Of a stretch of 64,000 nt of DNA, positions 42,546 to 51,800 are shown one piece after another; the first letter of the stretch is position 1, and each line of letters starts with the position of its first letter. Origin of the DNA: a bacterium ADurb.Bin157 (GTDB lineage: Bacteria; Muiribacteriota; Ozemobacteria; Ozemobacterales; Ozemobacteraceae); assembly GCA_002070375.1 (NCBI GenBank), contig MWDD01000002.1:52914-116913 (forward strand), given 5' to 3'. Made by a program: the position numbers and the translations under genes. The notes under the pieces are model-generated. The model did no database searches. It was not told where the DNA came from and saw only the letters and a list, made by a program, of their open reading frames with translations.

Positions 42546-43643
42546 ATGTCAGAAGTGTTTTTTACGGATTTGAAATCAAATGACGAAGAAAGTGTTTTAT
42601 CTAAGCTTAAGAGATTGGTTAAGTTGGCTGGGATTGAAAAAATTGATTTTAAAGATAAATTTGTTGCAATAAAGATTCATTTCGGCGAACCGGGTAATAT
42701 GGCGTTTATAAGGGCCCAATACGCGAGGGTAATCGTTGATTTGGTTTTAGAGAATGGCGGTAAGGCGTTTTTGACGGATTCTAACACCTTGTATGTAGGC
42801 GGCAGAAAAAACGCGTTGGATCATTTGGAATCAGCTTACAGGAATGGTTTTGTGCCTTATGTGACCGGCTGTCATGTGCTAATAGCAGATGGGTTGCGGG
42901 GTACAGACGAGAAATTGGTCTTTGTAGACGGCGAGTATGTTAAAAACGCAAAAATTGGCAAAGCGATTGCTGATGCCGACATTATAATATCGATGAATCA
43001 TTTTAAGGGGCATGAACTCACGGGAACCGGTGGGGCACTGAAAAATTTGGGCATGGGCTCGGGATCAAGAGCCGGAAAAATGGAAATGCACAGCTTGGGC
43101 AAGCCGAGTGTTTATGTTAAAAAGTGCGTTGGTTGCGGTAAGTGTGCCGGTGTTTGCGCACATAACGCGATAACAATTGATGCGAAAAAGGCGAGTATAA
43201 ATCATGAGAATTGTGTGGGTTGTGGAAGGTGTTTGGCAATCTGTCCTATGGACGCGATAATGGCTGATTTTAATCAGGCTAATGATGTATTAAACAAGAA
43301 AATAGCAGAATATGCGAAGGCAGTTGTAGTAGGTAAAGAGCATTTTCATATAAATTTTGTGGTAGATGTTTCTCCTGCCTGTGATTGTCATGCATGCAAC
43401 GATATTCCGATTGTTTCGGATGTTGGGATTTTTGCTTCATTTGATCCTGTGGCAATTGATGTTGCTTCTGCAGAAGCCGTTAACCAACAGGCAATTATTC
43501 CGGGTAGCGTGTTAGAAAAAAAGCATAAAGTTGGCGAAGATTATTTTGATTCGGTGTCAAAAGGAACTAATTGGCGAGTTTGTACCGATTATTCGAGTAA
43601 AATAGGTCTGGGAAACAGTGTGTATAAATTGATTAAGATGTGA
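42546..43643 (+). CDS. DUF362-domain protein with two 4Fe-4S clusters
   Basis: The 365-residue protein joins a DUF362 domain to a ferredoxin module. DUF362 features are FVAIKIHFGEPGN, GGKAFLTDSNTLYVGGRK, ISMNHFKGHELTGTGGALKN and the C-terminal FASFDPVAIDVASAEAVN. Residues about 197-240 hold two CxxCxxCxxxC sets (CVGCGKCAGVCAHNAI and CVGCGRCLAICPMDAI) that bind two 4Fe-4S clusters. An additional CDCHAC sits at about 279-284 before NDIPIV and could bind another metal. DUF362 proteins are widespread in anaerobes; the substrate is not established. It is a single gene with a strong CGGAGGA site. It suggests an anaerobic or low-oxygen lifestyle, as inference. Confidence 0.85.
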   Translation: MSEVFFTDLKSNDEESVLSKLKRLVKLAGIEKIDFKDKFVAIKIHFGEPGNMAFIRAQYARVIVDLVLENGGKAFLTDSNTLYVGGRKNALDHLESAYRNGFVPYVTGCHVLIADGLRGTDEKLVFVDGEYVKNAKIGKAIADADIIISMNHFKGHELTGTGGALKNLGMGSGSRAGKMEMHSLGKPSVYVKKCVGCGKCAGVCAHNAITIDAKKASINHENCVGCGRCLAICPMDAIMADFNQANDVLNKKIAEYAKAVVVGKEHFHINFVVDVSPACDCHACNDIPIVSDVGIFASFDPVAIDVASAEAVNQQAIIPGSVLEKKHKVGEDYFDSVSKGTNWRVCTDYSSKIGLGNSVYKLIKM

Positions 43644-43760
43644 AGTGTATAATTTTTTAGAGGGGGGGGTTCCTTGTTTGGTAAAAAATGATTATAATAT
43701 GTACACATTTTTCAGGGGAAGCAATAATTGCAAATTGTTAGTAAAAATATTGTAAAATCA

Positions 43761-43790
43761 TTGACAGCGCTTGAATAAATGTGGTATTAT
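43761..43790 (+). promoter_or_regulatory. Promoter of the ribosomal protein operon
   Basis: A perfect TTGACA (43761-43766) and TATTAT (43785-43790) are 18 bases apart. The expected start is about 43797, giving a leader of about 68 bases before rpsL. Confidence 0.8.
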
Positions 43791-43798
43791 TGCAATTC

Positions 43799-43818
43799 CT
43801 ACACGTGTATTCGTGTGG
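43799..43818 (+). promoter_or_regulatory. Hairpin at the extreme 5' end of the ribosomal operon mRNA
   Basis: CTACACG (43799-43805) pairs with CGTGTGG (43812-43818), seven pairs including one wobble, around a 6-base loop. It would form within two or three bases of the mRNA 5' end, a position known in other bacteria to slow RNA decay. Confidence 0.5.
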
Positions 43819-43864
43819 AAATCAGCGTTAAGTTGATTTAATCTCAAAAAGGAAGGTGTTAGTC

Positions 43865-44239
43865 GTGCCAACAATTAATCAGCTAATTCGTAAAGCTCGA
43901 CAAGCGACTAAGTACAAATCGGAATCACCTGCTTTGGATAAATGTCCTCAGCGCCGTGGCGTTTGTACTGTAGTTAAAACAACTACTCCGAAGAAACCGA
44001 ACTCGGCTCTTCGCAAAATCGCAAGAATCAGACTTACTAACAAGATCGAAGTAACAGCCTACATTCCCGGCATCGGACACAATTTACAGGAGCACTCTGT
44101 GGTTATGATTCGAGGCGGCCGCGTAAAAGACTTACCGGGCGTACGTTACCACATCATTCGCGGAGCTCTTGACTGCGCAGGCGTTGCAAATCGCATGCAG
44201 TCTCGCTCTAAATACGGTGCCAAACGGCCTAAGAAATAA
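43865..44239 (+). CDS. rpsL: 30S ribosomal protein S12
   Basis: S12 sits in the decoding centre and affects accuracy. I chose the GTG at 43865 ([13 protein letters not shown]), eight bases after GGAAGG, giving 124 residues, the usual size. [20 protein letters not shown] with the streptomycin-contact lysines and [19 protein letters not shown] with the second contact Lys and the methylthiolated Asp position are intact; nothing suggests streptomycin resistance. It is the first gene of a 16-gene ribosomal operon driven by the promoter at 43761. Confidence 0.97.
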   Translation: MPTINQLIRKARQATKYKSESPALDKCPQRRGVCTVVKTTTPKKPNSALRKIARIRLTNKIEVTAYIPGIGHNLQEHSVVMIRGGRVKDLPGVRYHIIRGALDCAGVANRMQSRSKYGAKRPKK

Positions 44240-44252
44240 GGAGATATAACTC

Positions 44253-44726
44253 ATGCCACGTCGCGGTCACGTATCTAAAAGAGAATTAACTCCTGATTCA
44301 GTTTACAATTCAAAGCTTGTAACACGATTCATCAATAATCTTATGATGTGCGGGAAGAAAAGTATTGGAAGCCGCATATTTTATGATGCGATCGAATTGA
44401 CTGCCAAGAAGAGAAAAGAAGACAACGCTCTTGAACTTTTCAAAAAAGTTGTCGACAGTGCCAAACCTCTCGTTGAAGTGAGAAGCAAACGTGTTGGCGG
44501 CGCGAACTATCAGGTTCCTATCGAAGTTAAACCCGAACGCGGAGTTGCACTTGCATTCCGTTGGATCCTCAAAAACGCAAGAGGTCGCAAAGAAAAGTCA
44601 ATGGCAGAACGCCTTTGTGGAGAATTCGATGATATTCTCAACAACACCGGTTCTACAATGAAAAAACGCGACGAAGTACACAGAATGGCTGATGCAAATA
44701 AAGCATTTGCCCACTTCCGTGTTTGA
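44253..44726 (+). CDS. rpsG: 30S ribosomal protein S7
   Basis: S7 nucleates assembly of the small-subunit head and contacts the E-site tRNA. The 157 residues start MPRRGHVSKRELTPDSVYNS and include INNLMMCGKKSIGSRIFYDA, SKRVGGANYQVPIEVKPERG and the C-terminal MKKRDEVHRMADANKAFAHF, all canonical. AGGAG precedes the ATG, 13 bases after rpsL. In E. coli S7 represses its own operon; the 13-base rpsL-rpsG gap here is too short for the E. coli S7-binding structure, so that control is probably absent or different. Confidence 0.97.
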   Translation: MPRRGHVSKRELTPDSVYNSKLVTRFINNLMMCGKKSIGSRIFYDAIELTAKKRKEDNALELFKKVVDSAKPLVEVRSKRVGGANYQVPIEVKPERGVALAFRWILKNARGRKEKSMAERLCGEFDDILNNTGSTMKKRDEVHRMADANKAFAHFRV

Positions 44727-44774
44727 TTGTTTTTTTGATAGAATGTAATATCAGAAAAGGAACAGAAAATTGTT

Positions 44775-46913
44775 ATGACCTCTCTTGAATCCATTGGAAA
44801 AATAAGAAACATAGGAATAGTCGCCCACATTGATGCGGGAAAAACGACTACTTCCGAACGTATATTATTTTACACCGGTAAGGCCTATAAAATGGGCGAG
44901 GTTCACGAGGGAACGGCTGTCATGGACTGGATGGTTCAGGAACAAGAGCGCGGTATAACTATAACCAGCGCTGCCACAAAGTGTCACTGGCGTGATTGTG
45001 ATATAAATATTATAGACACACCAGGACATGTGGATTTTACTGCCGAAGTTGAGCGCTCTTTAAGAGTATTAGACGGGGCTGTGGTTGTTTTTTGTGCCGT
45101 TGCAGGAGTTCAGCCTCAATCTGAAACCGTATGGAGACAGGCTAACAAGTATCATGTTCCCAGAGTTGCTTTTGTTAATAAAATGGATCGAATCGGCGCC
45201 GGTTTCGAAAAGGTTTTAGAACAGGTTCGAACGAGGTTGGGTTCTAATCCGGTTGCTATGGTTTTGCCGGTTGGGGTAGAAGATTCGTTTCATGGGCATA
45301 TTGATCTGGTGACCATGAAAGCTCATCTCTGGGAAGAATCTTCCGCAAAAACTTTTGGTTCCGAGTTCGTCATTTGCGAAATTCCTGAAGAGTATTCAGA
45401 AAGGGCTTTGATTGCAAGAGAAGCTCTTATCGATGCTTTGTCTACTGAAAATGATGAAATTTTGGAATTGGCCCTCGAAGACAAGGATGTGCCCGAGGAA
45501 CTGTTGCGAAAAGCGATTAGAGAGAATACAATCTCAAACAAAATTGTTCCTGTTTATTGCGGTTCCGCTTTCAAGAATAAGGGTGTTCAAGATCTATTGG
45601 ATGCTGTAACTTATTATCTCCCTTCTCCGCTGGATATTCCCGCTGCACTTGCATATGAAATAGACTCACACGAAGAAGTGAAAATTGAATCGGATCCTGA
45701 AGGTCCTTTCGTTGCACTGGCATTTAAGATTGCTACTGATCCACATGTTGGCAGCTTAGCTTATTTGCGGATTTACTCAGGTTCAATTGAATCTGGAAAA
45801 GTTGTATACAATGTAACGCGCGATGGTCGAAAGGAGCGAATTGGCAGACTATTACAAATGCATGCTAATCAGAGACAAGACGTTTCTAAGGCGGTTGCCG
45901 GCGACATTGTTGCTGTTGTAGGTTTTAAGGCCGTAGGGACAGGTGATACTATCGCTTCAGTTGCAAAAACCTCGACATTAGAAAAAATTACTTTTCCGGA
46001 AACTGTTATATCTGTTGCTATAGAGCCAAAAACGCAGGCTGACCTATCGAAGTTAACAGAAGTGTTGTCGGCTTTGATGAATGAAGATCCTACATTCAAG
46101 GCAAAAATTGACTCAGACACCGGAGAAACTTTAATTTCCGGTATGGGTGAATTGCACCTTGAAATAATTGTTGACAGAATACTTCGCGAGTTTAATGTCA
46201 AGGCTTCTGTTGGGAAACCACAAGTTGCTTACAAAGAGGGCATTACACAAGTTGCGTCGGGTTGTTGCACTTATGAACGACAAATTGGCGGCAAAAATCA
46301 GTATGCAGAAGTGAAGGTTTCTGTTTCTCCTCTCGAACGTGGAAAAGGCTTTGTTTTTATAAACAAGGTTGTTGTTTCAAAGGCAGATTCGAAAGAATTT
46401 AATTTAAACAATTTTTTCAAATCTATTGAAAATGGTTGCCAAGATGCCATGAATGATGGTATACTCATTGGCTACCCTTTGGTAGACGTTTGTGTGACTC
46501 TTAACTACGCAGCCGGGCGTGAGGGTGAAAGTAATGAAGTGTCTTTTAAAATTGCGGCATACGAAGCGGTTAAAGATGCTCTCAGAAAGGCTGGGGCGGT
46601 TCTGTTAGAGCCTTATATGAAGGTTTCAATAGAAACTCCCGAGCAGTATATGGGTGACATTATCGGTAACCTTAATTCCAGACGCGGAAAAGTGATTAAC
46701 ATGGAAATGCGAGATGATATAAGAGTTATTGAGTGTCATTCTCCGTTGTCAGATATGTTTGGTTATTCAACTCAGTTGAGGTCACTTTCTCAGGGTCGTG
46801 CGACCTTTACCATGGAGCTTCTACATTATGATGAAGCGCCAAAAGCAGTAGTAGAACGTATTCTAGGCGTTAATAGTTATTGTTTTCAGTCTCAAGCTGA
46901 AGCAAGTTTCTAA
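44775..46913 (+). CDS. fusA: Elongation factor G
   Basis: EF-G is the GTPase that drives translocation of tRNAs and mRNA on the ribosome. The 712 residues show G1 [11 protein letters not shown], switch [16 protein letters not shown]4 NKMDRIG and the G5 region [14 protein letters not shown]. The later domains contain [20 protein letters not shown] and [16 protein letters not shown]. Length and motifs match the canonical translation factor, not the tetracycline-resistance or EF-G2 forms. It follows rpsG by 48 bases. The tuf gene that usually follows is missing; rpsJ comes next after 34 bases. Confidence 0.96.
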   Translation: MTSLESIGKIRNIGIVAHIDAGKTTTSERILFYTGKAYKMGEVHEGTAVMDWMVQEQERGITITSAATKCHWRDCDINIIDTPGHVDFTAEVERSLRVLDGAVVVFCAVAGVQPQSETVWRQANKYHVPRVAFVNKMDRIGAGFEKVLEQVRTRLGSNPVAMVLPVGVEDSFHGHIDLVTMKAHLWEESSAKTFGSEFVICEIPEEYSERALIAREALIDALSTENDEILELALEDKDVPEELLRKAIRENTISNKIVPVYCGSAFKNKGVQDLLDAVTYYLPSPLDIPAALAYEIDSHEEVKIESDPEGPFVALAFKIATDPHVGSLAYLRIYSGSIESGKVVYNVTRDGRKERIGRLLQMHANQRQDVSKAVAGDIVAVVGFKAVGTGDTIASVAKTSTLEKITFPETVISVAIEPKTQADLSKLTEVLSALMNEDPTFKAKIDSDTGETLISGMGELHLEIIVDRILREFNVKASVGKPQVAYKEGITQVASGCCTYERQIGGKNQYAEVKVSVSPLERGKGFVFINKVVVSKADSKEFNLNNFFKSIENGCQDAMNDGILIGYPLVDVCVTLNYAAGREGESNEVSFKIAAYEAVKDALRKAGAVLLEPYMKVSIETPEQYMGDIIGNLNSRRGKVINMEMRDDIRVIECHSPLSDMFGYSTQLRSLSQGRATFTMELLHYDEAPKAVVERILGVNSYCFQSQAEASF

Positions 46914-46947
46914 ATCGCTTTTTAACGAAATCCAAGGAGATTTTAAA

Positions 46948-47259
46948 ATGGCTAAACAGAAGATGCGGTTGTCTCTGAAAGCTTTTGATCATCGTCTTCT
47001 CGATCAGTCAGTAGCTAGAATTTGTGACACCGTTAAACGCACTGGTACCAAGATTTCCGGCCCCATTCCGATGCCGACCGAAATCAGAAAGTACACAGTT
47101 CTCCGCTCACCGTTTGTTAACAAAGATGCACGTGAACAGTTCGAGATGAGAGTTCATAAACGTAACATAGACCTTTATAATCCGTCAGGTCAAACAGTTG
47201 ATTCTCTCATGAACATGGACCTTCCCTCCGGCGTTAACATCGAAATCAAGATGCTTTAA
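46948..47259 (+). CDS. rpsJ: 30S ribosomal protein S10
   Basis: S10 is a small-subunit protein that also serves in transcription antitermination with NusB (NusE). The 103 residues include [40 protein letters not shown] and [20 protein letters not shown], all canonical. It normally opens its own S10 operon, but here it continues directly from fusA with a 34-base gap and no visible promoter or attenuator. The str and S10 operons therefore appear fused. AAGGAG precedes the ATG. Confidence 0.97.
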   Translation: MAKQKMRLSLKAFDHRLLDQSVARICDTVKRTGTKISGPIPMPTEIRKYTVLRSPFVNKDAREQFEMRVHKRNIDLYNPSGQTVDSLMNMDLPSGVNIEIKML

Positions 47260-47286
47260 TCGGAATGGAAATCAGGAGGAAAAATA

Positions 47287-47910
47287 ATGAGCGTTAAGGC
47301 AATATTGGGTACCAAAGTTGGTATGACCCAGATTTTTACAGAAGATGGTAACGTAGTACCGGTAACCGTAATCAGCGCAGGTCCTTGCACAATAATTCGC
47401 AAGGGTGAAAACAGTGTTCAGGTTGGCTATCGTGAGATCAGACCTGAGGCAGTTAAGCGTTTGCTTAATAAGCCCATGCGCATGAGCTTTGAGAAATCCG
47501 GCGTTAAACCGTTTCGTTTCGTAAGAAGCTTGCCCGCTGACGAACTTGAAAGCATTGAAGCTTTAACAGATATCAATGTATCAATGTTTAAAGAAGGTGA
47601 CTCTGTAAGTGTCACCGGAACCAGCAAGGGTAAAGGTTTCTCGGGCGCAATGGAACGCCACCATTTTAACGGGCAAAACACAACACACGGTCAATCAGAC
47701 CGCGCACGCGCCACTGGTTCTATGGGAACAGGAACAAACATGTCCCGCACTCTAAAGGGCAAAAAATTACCGGGTCAATTTGGTAATGTTCGTCGCACCG
47801 TAAAAGGTCTAAAAGTTGTAAAAGTAGATGAACAGAAAAATTTGATTTTGGTCAGAGGTTCCATCCCAGGTGCTGCAAACGGATTAGTTATTATCCGGCA
47901 GCAGGCATAA
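47287..47910 (+). CDS. rplC: 50S ribosomal protein L3
   Basis: L3 reaches to the peptidyl-transferase centre and is an early assembly protein. The 207 residues have the N-terminal LGTKVGMTQIFTEDGNVVPV and the long-loop segment HGQSDRARATGSMGTGTNMS leading into LKGKKLPGQFGNVRRTVKG. The loop has no Gln at the position methylated by PrmB in E. coli. AGGAGG precedes the ATG. It has the standard place in the S10 order. Confidence 0.97.
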   Translation: MSVKAILGTKVGMTQIFTEDGNVVPVTVISAGPCTIIRKGENSVQVGYREIRPEAVKRLLNKPMRMSFEKSGVKPFRFVRSLPADELESIEALTDINVSMFKEGDSVSVTGTSKGKGFSGAMERHHFNGQNTTHGQSDRARATGSMGTGTNMSRTLKGKKLPGQFGNVRRTVKGLKVVKVDEQKNLILVRGSIPGAANGLVIIRQQA

Positions 47911-47925
47911 GGAACGGAGAGAAAC

Positions 47926-48546
47926 ATGGAAACTAAAATTTATACAATGAACGGAACCGAAAACGGTTCTATTACCCTTGATGATCAAATTTTTGCACAT
48001 GCTGCACATCCGCAGACTATAAATGATGTTGTAAAAGCTCAGTTGAATAATCAACGCCAGGGTACTGTTAACACACGCACAAGAGGCGAAATCAGCGGTA
48101 CAACCAAAAAAATGTTTAAACAAAAGGGAACCGGCAGAGCCAGACAAGGCGACATCAAGTCTCCATTGCATGTCGGCGGCGGCACCACATTTGGTCCTAA
48201 ACCCAGAAGTTTTGACCAACGCCCGCCCAAAAAGGTTGTTGACAGAGCAATTATAGGTGTGCTTAGCGGCTTAGTTCAAGAAGGTTCGATTCGAGTTGTA
48301 GAAGGACTTGAATTTAGCACCGGCAAAACTAAAGACGTCGTAACCTTTATGACGGCACATGCCATGGACAAAGCTCTTTTTGTAGTAAGTAATATTTCAA
48401 ATGAAACAAAGCGTGCGGTAGCTAACCTCAGGAATGTAAAGGTTGTAACTCCTATGCACGTAAATGTAGTTGATCTTCTTAAATATGGTAAAGTTGCCAT
48501 AAATAAAGAAGCAGTTACACAGCTCCAGGAGGTTCTGGTAAAATGA
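47926..48546 (+). CDS. rplD: 50S ribosomal protein L4
   Basis: L4 lines the peptide exit tunnel with L22 and in E. coli represses the S10 operon. The 206 residues include GTVNTRTRGEISGTTKKMFK, QKGTGRARQGDIKSPLHVGG and GTTFGPKPRSFDQRPPKK, which form the tunnel loop; the macrolide-contact KGTGRARQG is normal. Its last codons overlap rplW by four bases, indicating coupling. No S10-type leader for L4 control is present upstream of rpsJ. Confidence 0.96.
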   Translation: METKIYTMNGTENGSITLDDQIFAHAAHPQTINDVVKAQLNNQRQGTVNTRTRGEISGTTKKMFKQKGTGRARQGDIKSPLHVGGGTTFGPKPRSFDQRPPKKVVDRAIIGVLSGLVQEGSIRVVEGLEFSTGKTKDVVTFMTAHAMDKALFVVSNISNETKRAVANLRNVKVVTPMHVNVVDLLKYGKVAINKEAVTQLQEVLVK

Positions 48547-48833
48547 AAGTTCCTCAAGATATAGTTTTAAGACCAATAGTATCAGAAAAAAGCTACGACC
48601 GCATGGGCGAAGGCATCTATCAGTTCAAGGTAGCCAAAACTGCTAATAAACATGAAATAAAAGAAGCTGTTGAAGCTCTCTTCAAAGTAACTGTAAAGAA
48701 TGTAAATACAGTTAATGTTGTAAGAAAGCCTAAAAGACGCGGCGTTTTTCAAGGTTTTACTTCTGCATGGAAGAAAGCCATTGTTACCCTCAAAGAAGGC
48801 GATTCAATATCGTTCTTTGAAGGTATCGCATGA
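48543..48833 (+). CDS. rplW: 50S ribosomal protein L23
   Basis: L23 sits at the tunnel exit and docks trigger factor and SRP. The 96 residues include VLRPIVSEKSYDRMGEGIYQ, FKVAKTANKHEIKEAVEALF and VNTVNVVRKPKRRGVFQGF; the length is usual. Its ATG overlaps the end of rplD. The acidic trigger-factor-binding region is not obviously changed, in contrast to the neighbouring exit-site proteins L22 and L29, which are extended here. Confidence 0.96.
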   Translation: MKVPQDIVLRPIVSEKSYDRMGEGIYQFKVAKTANKHEIKEAVEALFKVTVKNVNTVNVVRKPKRRGVFQGFTSAWKKAIVTLKEGDSISFFEGIA

Positions 48834-48853
48834 ACCAGTAATAGGAGAAAGTC

Positions 48854-49681
48854 ATGAGTTTAAAAGTTTACAAGGCTATTACACCTTCACGCCGCTTTAT
48901 GACAGGTTTTGATTTCAGCGATATTACTACTGACAAACCTCATAAGTCTTTGTGTGAATGGTTAAAGACCAGTGGCGGACGAAATCATCATGGTCACGTT
49001 ACGCTTCGTCACAGAGGCGGCGGAGCTCGTCGTCTTTATCGTATCATCGATTTCAAGCGAAACAAAGACGGGATTCCCGGAGTTGTTGCAACAGTTGAAT
49101 ACGATCCTAACAGAACAGCAAGAATCGCATTAATCAACTATCGTGACGGTGAAAAAAGATATGTTTTAGCCCACGATGGAATTAAAGTCGGTGATGTAAT
49201 CGAAAGCGGTATTGGTGCTGATATTCTTCCCGGCAACTGTCTTCCTTTAAGAAACATTCCTTTAGGCTCTACTATACATCATGTAGAACTAAAGCCCGGC
49301 AAGGGTGCTCAAATAGCACGTTCAGCAGGAACCTCAGCTCAGTTAGTCGGTAAAGAAGGAAAATATGCTCAGCTTAGCATGCCTTCAGGTGAAATGAGAA
49401 TGGTTCTGATTGAATGTCGCGCTGTAATTGGCAGAGTTGGCAACCTTGATCATATGAATGTTACCATAGGTAAAGCCGGACGTAATAGATGGTTGGGCCT
49501 GCGCCCATACGTTCGCGGTTCAGCTATGAATCCTTGCGATCACCCGCATGGTGGTGGTGAAGCTAAGACAAGCCGTGGTAGAACTCCTGTTTCTCTCTGG
49601 GGTAAACCTGCACAGGGTTACAAGACCAGAAAGAAAAAGAATCAGTCTGACAGACTCATCATCTCACGCAGAAAGAAATAA
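48854..49681 (+). CDS. rplB: 50S ribosomal protein L2
   Basis: L2 is a large primary 23S rRNA-binding protein near the peptidyl-transferase centre. The 275 residues show the standard SKSLCEWL-type N-terminus ([20 protein letters not shown]), [40 protein letters not shown] and the functionally important [20 protein letters not shown] with its conserved His. GGAG precedes the ATG, 20 bases after rplW. It keeps its normal operon position. Confidence 0.97.
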   Translation: MSLKVYKAITPSRRFMTGFDFSDITTDKPHKSLCEWLKTSGGRNHHGHVTLRHRGGGARRLYRIIDFKRNKDGIPGVVATVEYDPNRTARIALINYRDGEKRYVLAHDGIKVGDVIESGIGADILPGNCLPLRNIPLGSTIHHVELKPGKGAQIARSAGTSAQLVGKEGKYAQLSMPSGEMRMVLIECRAVIGRVGNLDHMNVTIGKAGRNRWLGLRPYVRGSAMNPCDHPHGGGEAKTSRGRTPVSLWGKPAQGYKTRKKKNQSDRLIISRRKK

Positions 49682-49693
49682 GGGAGAATCGCA

Positions 49694-49963
49694 ATGGCTA
49701 AAAAAGCTCCATTTGTAAGTGAAGTTTTAATTAAAAGAATCCAGGAAATGAATCAGACCGGTGAAAAGCGTCAGCTAAGAACATGGTCAAGAGCATCAAC
49801 TGTGTATCCTGAATTTGTGGGTCACACTATTGCTGTTCATAATGGCCGCAAACACGTTCCTGTTTTCATTACTGAAAATATGGTTGGACATAAGTTGGGT
49901 GAATTTGCACCGACAAGGACCTTTAAAGGTCATGCCAACGAAAAAGCTGTGAAGCTTAAATAA
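49694..49963 (+). CDS. rpsS: 30S ribosomal protein S19
   Basis: S19 lies in the small-subunit head next to S13. The 89 residues include [58 protein letters not shown] and [18 protein letters not shown], all canonical. It is followed 15 bases later by the unusual rplV, whose N-terminal domain resembles S13, the binding partner of S19 in the ribosome. The start is supported by GGGAGA. Confidence 0.97.
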   Translation: MAKKAPFVSEVLIKRIQEMNQTGEKRQLRTWSRASTVYPEFVGHTIAVHNGRKHVPVFITENMVGHKLGEFAPTRTFKGHANEKAVKLK

Positions 49964-49978
49964 TGAAGGAGAATAAGA

Positions 49979-50674
49979 ATGTTACGACTTGTTGGTGTAA
50001 CCATTCCTGATGATGTAGATCTTTTCAATGGCCTTCGTATGATCAAAGGTCTTGACACTAAAAATAGCCGCGCCAAGATTGAAACTATTCTTACCAAAGC
50101 CGGTTTATATACTCGCAAGCCAATTATTGACAAAGAAATTGGCAAGATGAAACTTGAAAAAGTTTATCCTAAAGTTGCAGATTTAACTTGGAAAGAAAAA
50201 TCCAGACTCATTGATGTTCTTGAAATGCCTAAAGCTGTTTTAAGAAACATTCACTCAAGCCCTAAGAAGCTCAGACTTATCGCTGACGAAGTTCGCGGTA
50301 AAAAAGTTGATGAAGCTCTTTCAATTCTTCAGTTTATTGATAAGGGCGGAGCTCCTGTTTTGTTAAAACTTTTAAAATCAGCTATTGCGAATGCAAGCAA
50401 TAACCATGGTCTTGTAGCCGATGATCTTTATGTCGCTAAGTTTTCTATTGACGGCGGAGCAACAATGAAAAGATTTATGGCGAGAGCACGTGGTCGCGCT
50501 TGCCGCATCAGATGCAGAACATCTCATGCCACAATAGTTTTACGCGAAAAGTTTTCAATGTCTAAGGTTGAAGTTGCTCAAAAAGCAGCCGAGCAAACTG
50601 TTGCAAAGAAAACAACTAAAAAAACTGCTACTAAAAAAACGACTGCCGCCAAATCACAGGGAGGTAAAGCATAA
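49979..50674 (+). CDS. rplV: 50S ribosomal protein L22 with N-terminal S13-like domain and Lys/Ala tail
   Basis: Residues about 83-190 are a normal L22: [56 protein letters not shown] and [20 protein letters not shown], including the tunnel-lining hairpin. L22 is usually about 110 residues; this is 231. Residues 1-80 ([50 protein letters not shown]) resemble the N-terminal helix-two-turn-helix domain of ribosomal protein S13, with about 20 extra residues before ADLT. The C-terminal 40 residues are Lys/Thr/Ala-rich ([16 protein letters not shown]). AAGGAG precedes the only plausible ATG, so the extension is translated. It overlaps rpsC by one base. Confidence 0.93.
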   Translation: MLRLVGVTIPDDVDLFNGLRMIKGLDTKNSRAKIETILTKAGLYTRKPIIDKEIGKMKLEKVYPKVADLTWKEKSRLIDVLEMPKAVLRNIHSSPKKLRLIADEVRGKKVDEALSILQFIDKGGAPVLLKLLKSAIANASNNHGLVADDLYVAKFSIDGGATMKRFMARARGRACRIRCRTSHATIVLREKFSMSKVEVAQKAAEQTVAKKTTKKTATKKTTAAKSQGGKA

Positions 50675-51363
50675 TGGGTCAGAAGATTAATCCAATCGGA
50701 ATTCGCCTTGGAATTACCAGAACCTGGGATTCAAGATGGTATGCTAAACGTGCAGATATCGCAAAATTGGTTCATGAAGATGTTAAAGTTCGTGAATTCA
50801 TTGATCTTAAATCTTTCCGACGCGAAGGCATCAGTAAGATTGAGATTGAGCGAAAATCTAACAGTAAGCTCAGAATTACAATTCATACTGCAAAGCCCGG
50901 CGTAATAATAGGCCGTGGCGGAGATAAAGTTGAAGAGTTAAAGAAAGATCTTGAAAAACTTACCGGAAAATCAGTCTTCTTGAATATTCAAGAAATTAAG
51001 CAGCCTGACATCGATGCAAAACTTATTGCTGAAAATATCGCTGCTCAGCTTGAAAAACGTGTTTCACACAGAAGAGCAATGAAACAGGTAATTAGCCGTG
51101 CTCTCAGAGCCGGCGCTAAGGGTATCAAGATTTTGTGCTCCGGTCGCCTTAACGGTGCAGAAATTGCTCGCCGTGAATGGGTAAGAGAAGGACGTGTTCC
51201 TCTTCATACACTTCGTGCCGATATTGATTATGCAACTGATACCGCTATTACTACTTTTGGTTGTGTAGGGGTTAAAGTGTGGATCTTCAAAGGCGAAAAA
51301 ATTGGAAAGGCTCACCTTTACAACAGAGATAATACCTCTAATGCACCGGTAGCTAAGAAATAA
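50674..51363 (+). CDS. rpsC: 30S ribosomal protein S3
   Basis: S3 forms part of the mRNA entry tunnel and has helicase-like activity with S4 and S5. The 229 residues start [20 protein letters not shown], with the KH domain [20 protein letters not shown] at about residues 75-95, [20 protein letters not shown] and [20 protein letters not shown] in the C-terminal domain. The ATG overlaps the rplV stop by one base, and GGGAGGT in the rplV end serves as the binding site. Length is typical. Confidence 0.97.
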   Translation: MGQKINPIGIRLGITRTWDSRWYAKRADIAKLVHEDVKVREFIDLKSFRREGISKIEIERKSNSKLRITIHTAKPGVIIGRGGDKVEELKKDLEKLTGKSVFLNIQEIKQPDIDAKLIAENIAAQLEKRVSHRRAMKQVISRALRAGAKGIKILCSGRLNGAEIARREWVREGRVPLHTLRADIDYATDTAITTFGCVGVKVWIFKGEKIGKAHLYNRDNTSNAPVAKK

Positions 51364-51375
51364 GGAGAAACCAAA

Positions 51376-51786
51376 ATGTTGATTCCAGCCAGAACAAAAT
51401 TCAGAAAACAACATCGCGGTAGAATGACCGGTTTGGCTAAAGGCGGAAAGTATTTGGCTTTTGGTTCATTCGGTCTTCAAGCTCTAGATCCTCACTGGAT
51501 AACCAGTGCTCAGATCGAAGCAGCCCGTAAAGTTATTACACGCACAGTTAAACGTGCAGGAAAAATGTGGATTCGCATTTTCCCCGACAAGCCGGTTTCT
51601 AAGAAGCCTCTTGAAACTCGTATGGGTAAGGGTAAGGGCGCTCCGGAATTTTGGGTAGCAGTAATCAAGCCCGGTAAGATTCTGTTTGAATTAGAAGGTG
51701 TTCCGGAAGATATCGCAATTGAATCGCTGACACAAGCAGCCAATAAACTCCCTATTCGCTGTCAAGTTGTCTCTAAAAACGACTAA
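51376..51786 (+). CDS. rplP: 50S ribosomal protein L16
   Basis: L16 positions the aminoacyl-tRNA in the A site. The 136 residues include [32 protein letters not shown] [20 protein letters not shown] and [20 protein letters not shown], all canonical. The Arg hydroxylated by YcfD in some bacteria lies in the conserved RMGKGKG region. AGGAG precedes the ATG, 12 bases after rpsC. Confidence 0.97.
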   Translation: MLIPARTKFRKQHRGRMTGLAKGGKYLAFGSFGLQALDPHWITSAQIEAARKVITRTVKRAGKMWIRIFPDKPVSKKPLETRMGKGKGAPEFWVAVIKPGKILFELEGVPEDIAIESLTQAANKLPIRCQVVSKND

Positions 51787-51800
51787 GAGGAAGGTGCAAC

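Noticed and set aside
43662..43698. G8 run and a second TATAAT (43693-43698) upstream of rpsL
   Set aside because: No suitable -35 at 16-18 bases; the promoter at 43761 is far better. The G run is notable only as a possible slippage site.
46914..46947. S10-type leader for L4 autoregulation before rpsJ
   Set aside because: The gap is only 34 bases, too short for the known structure.
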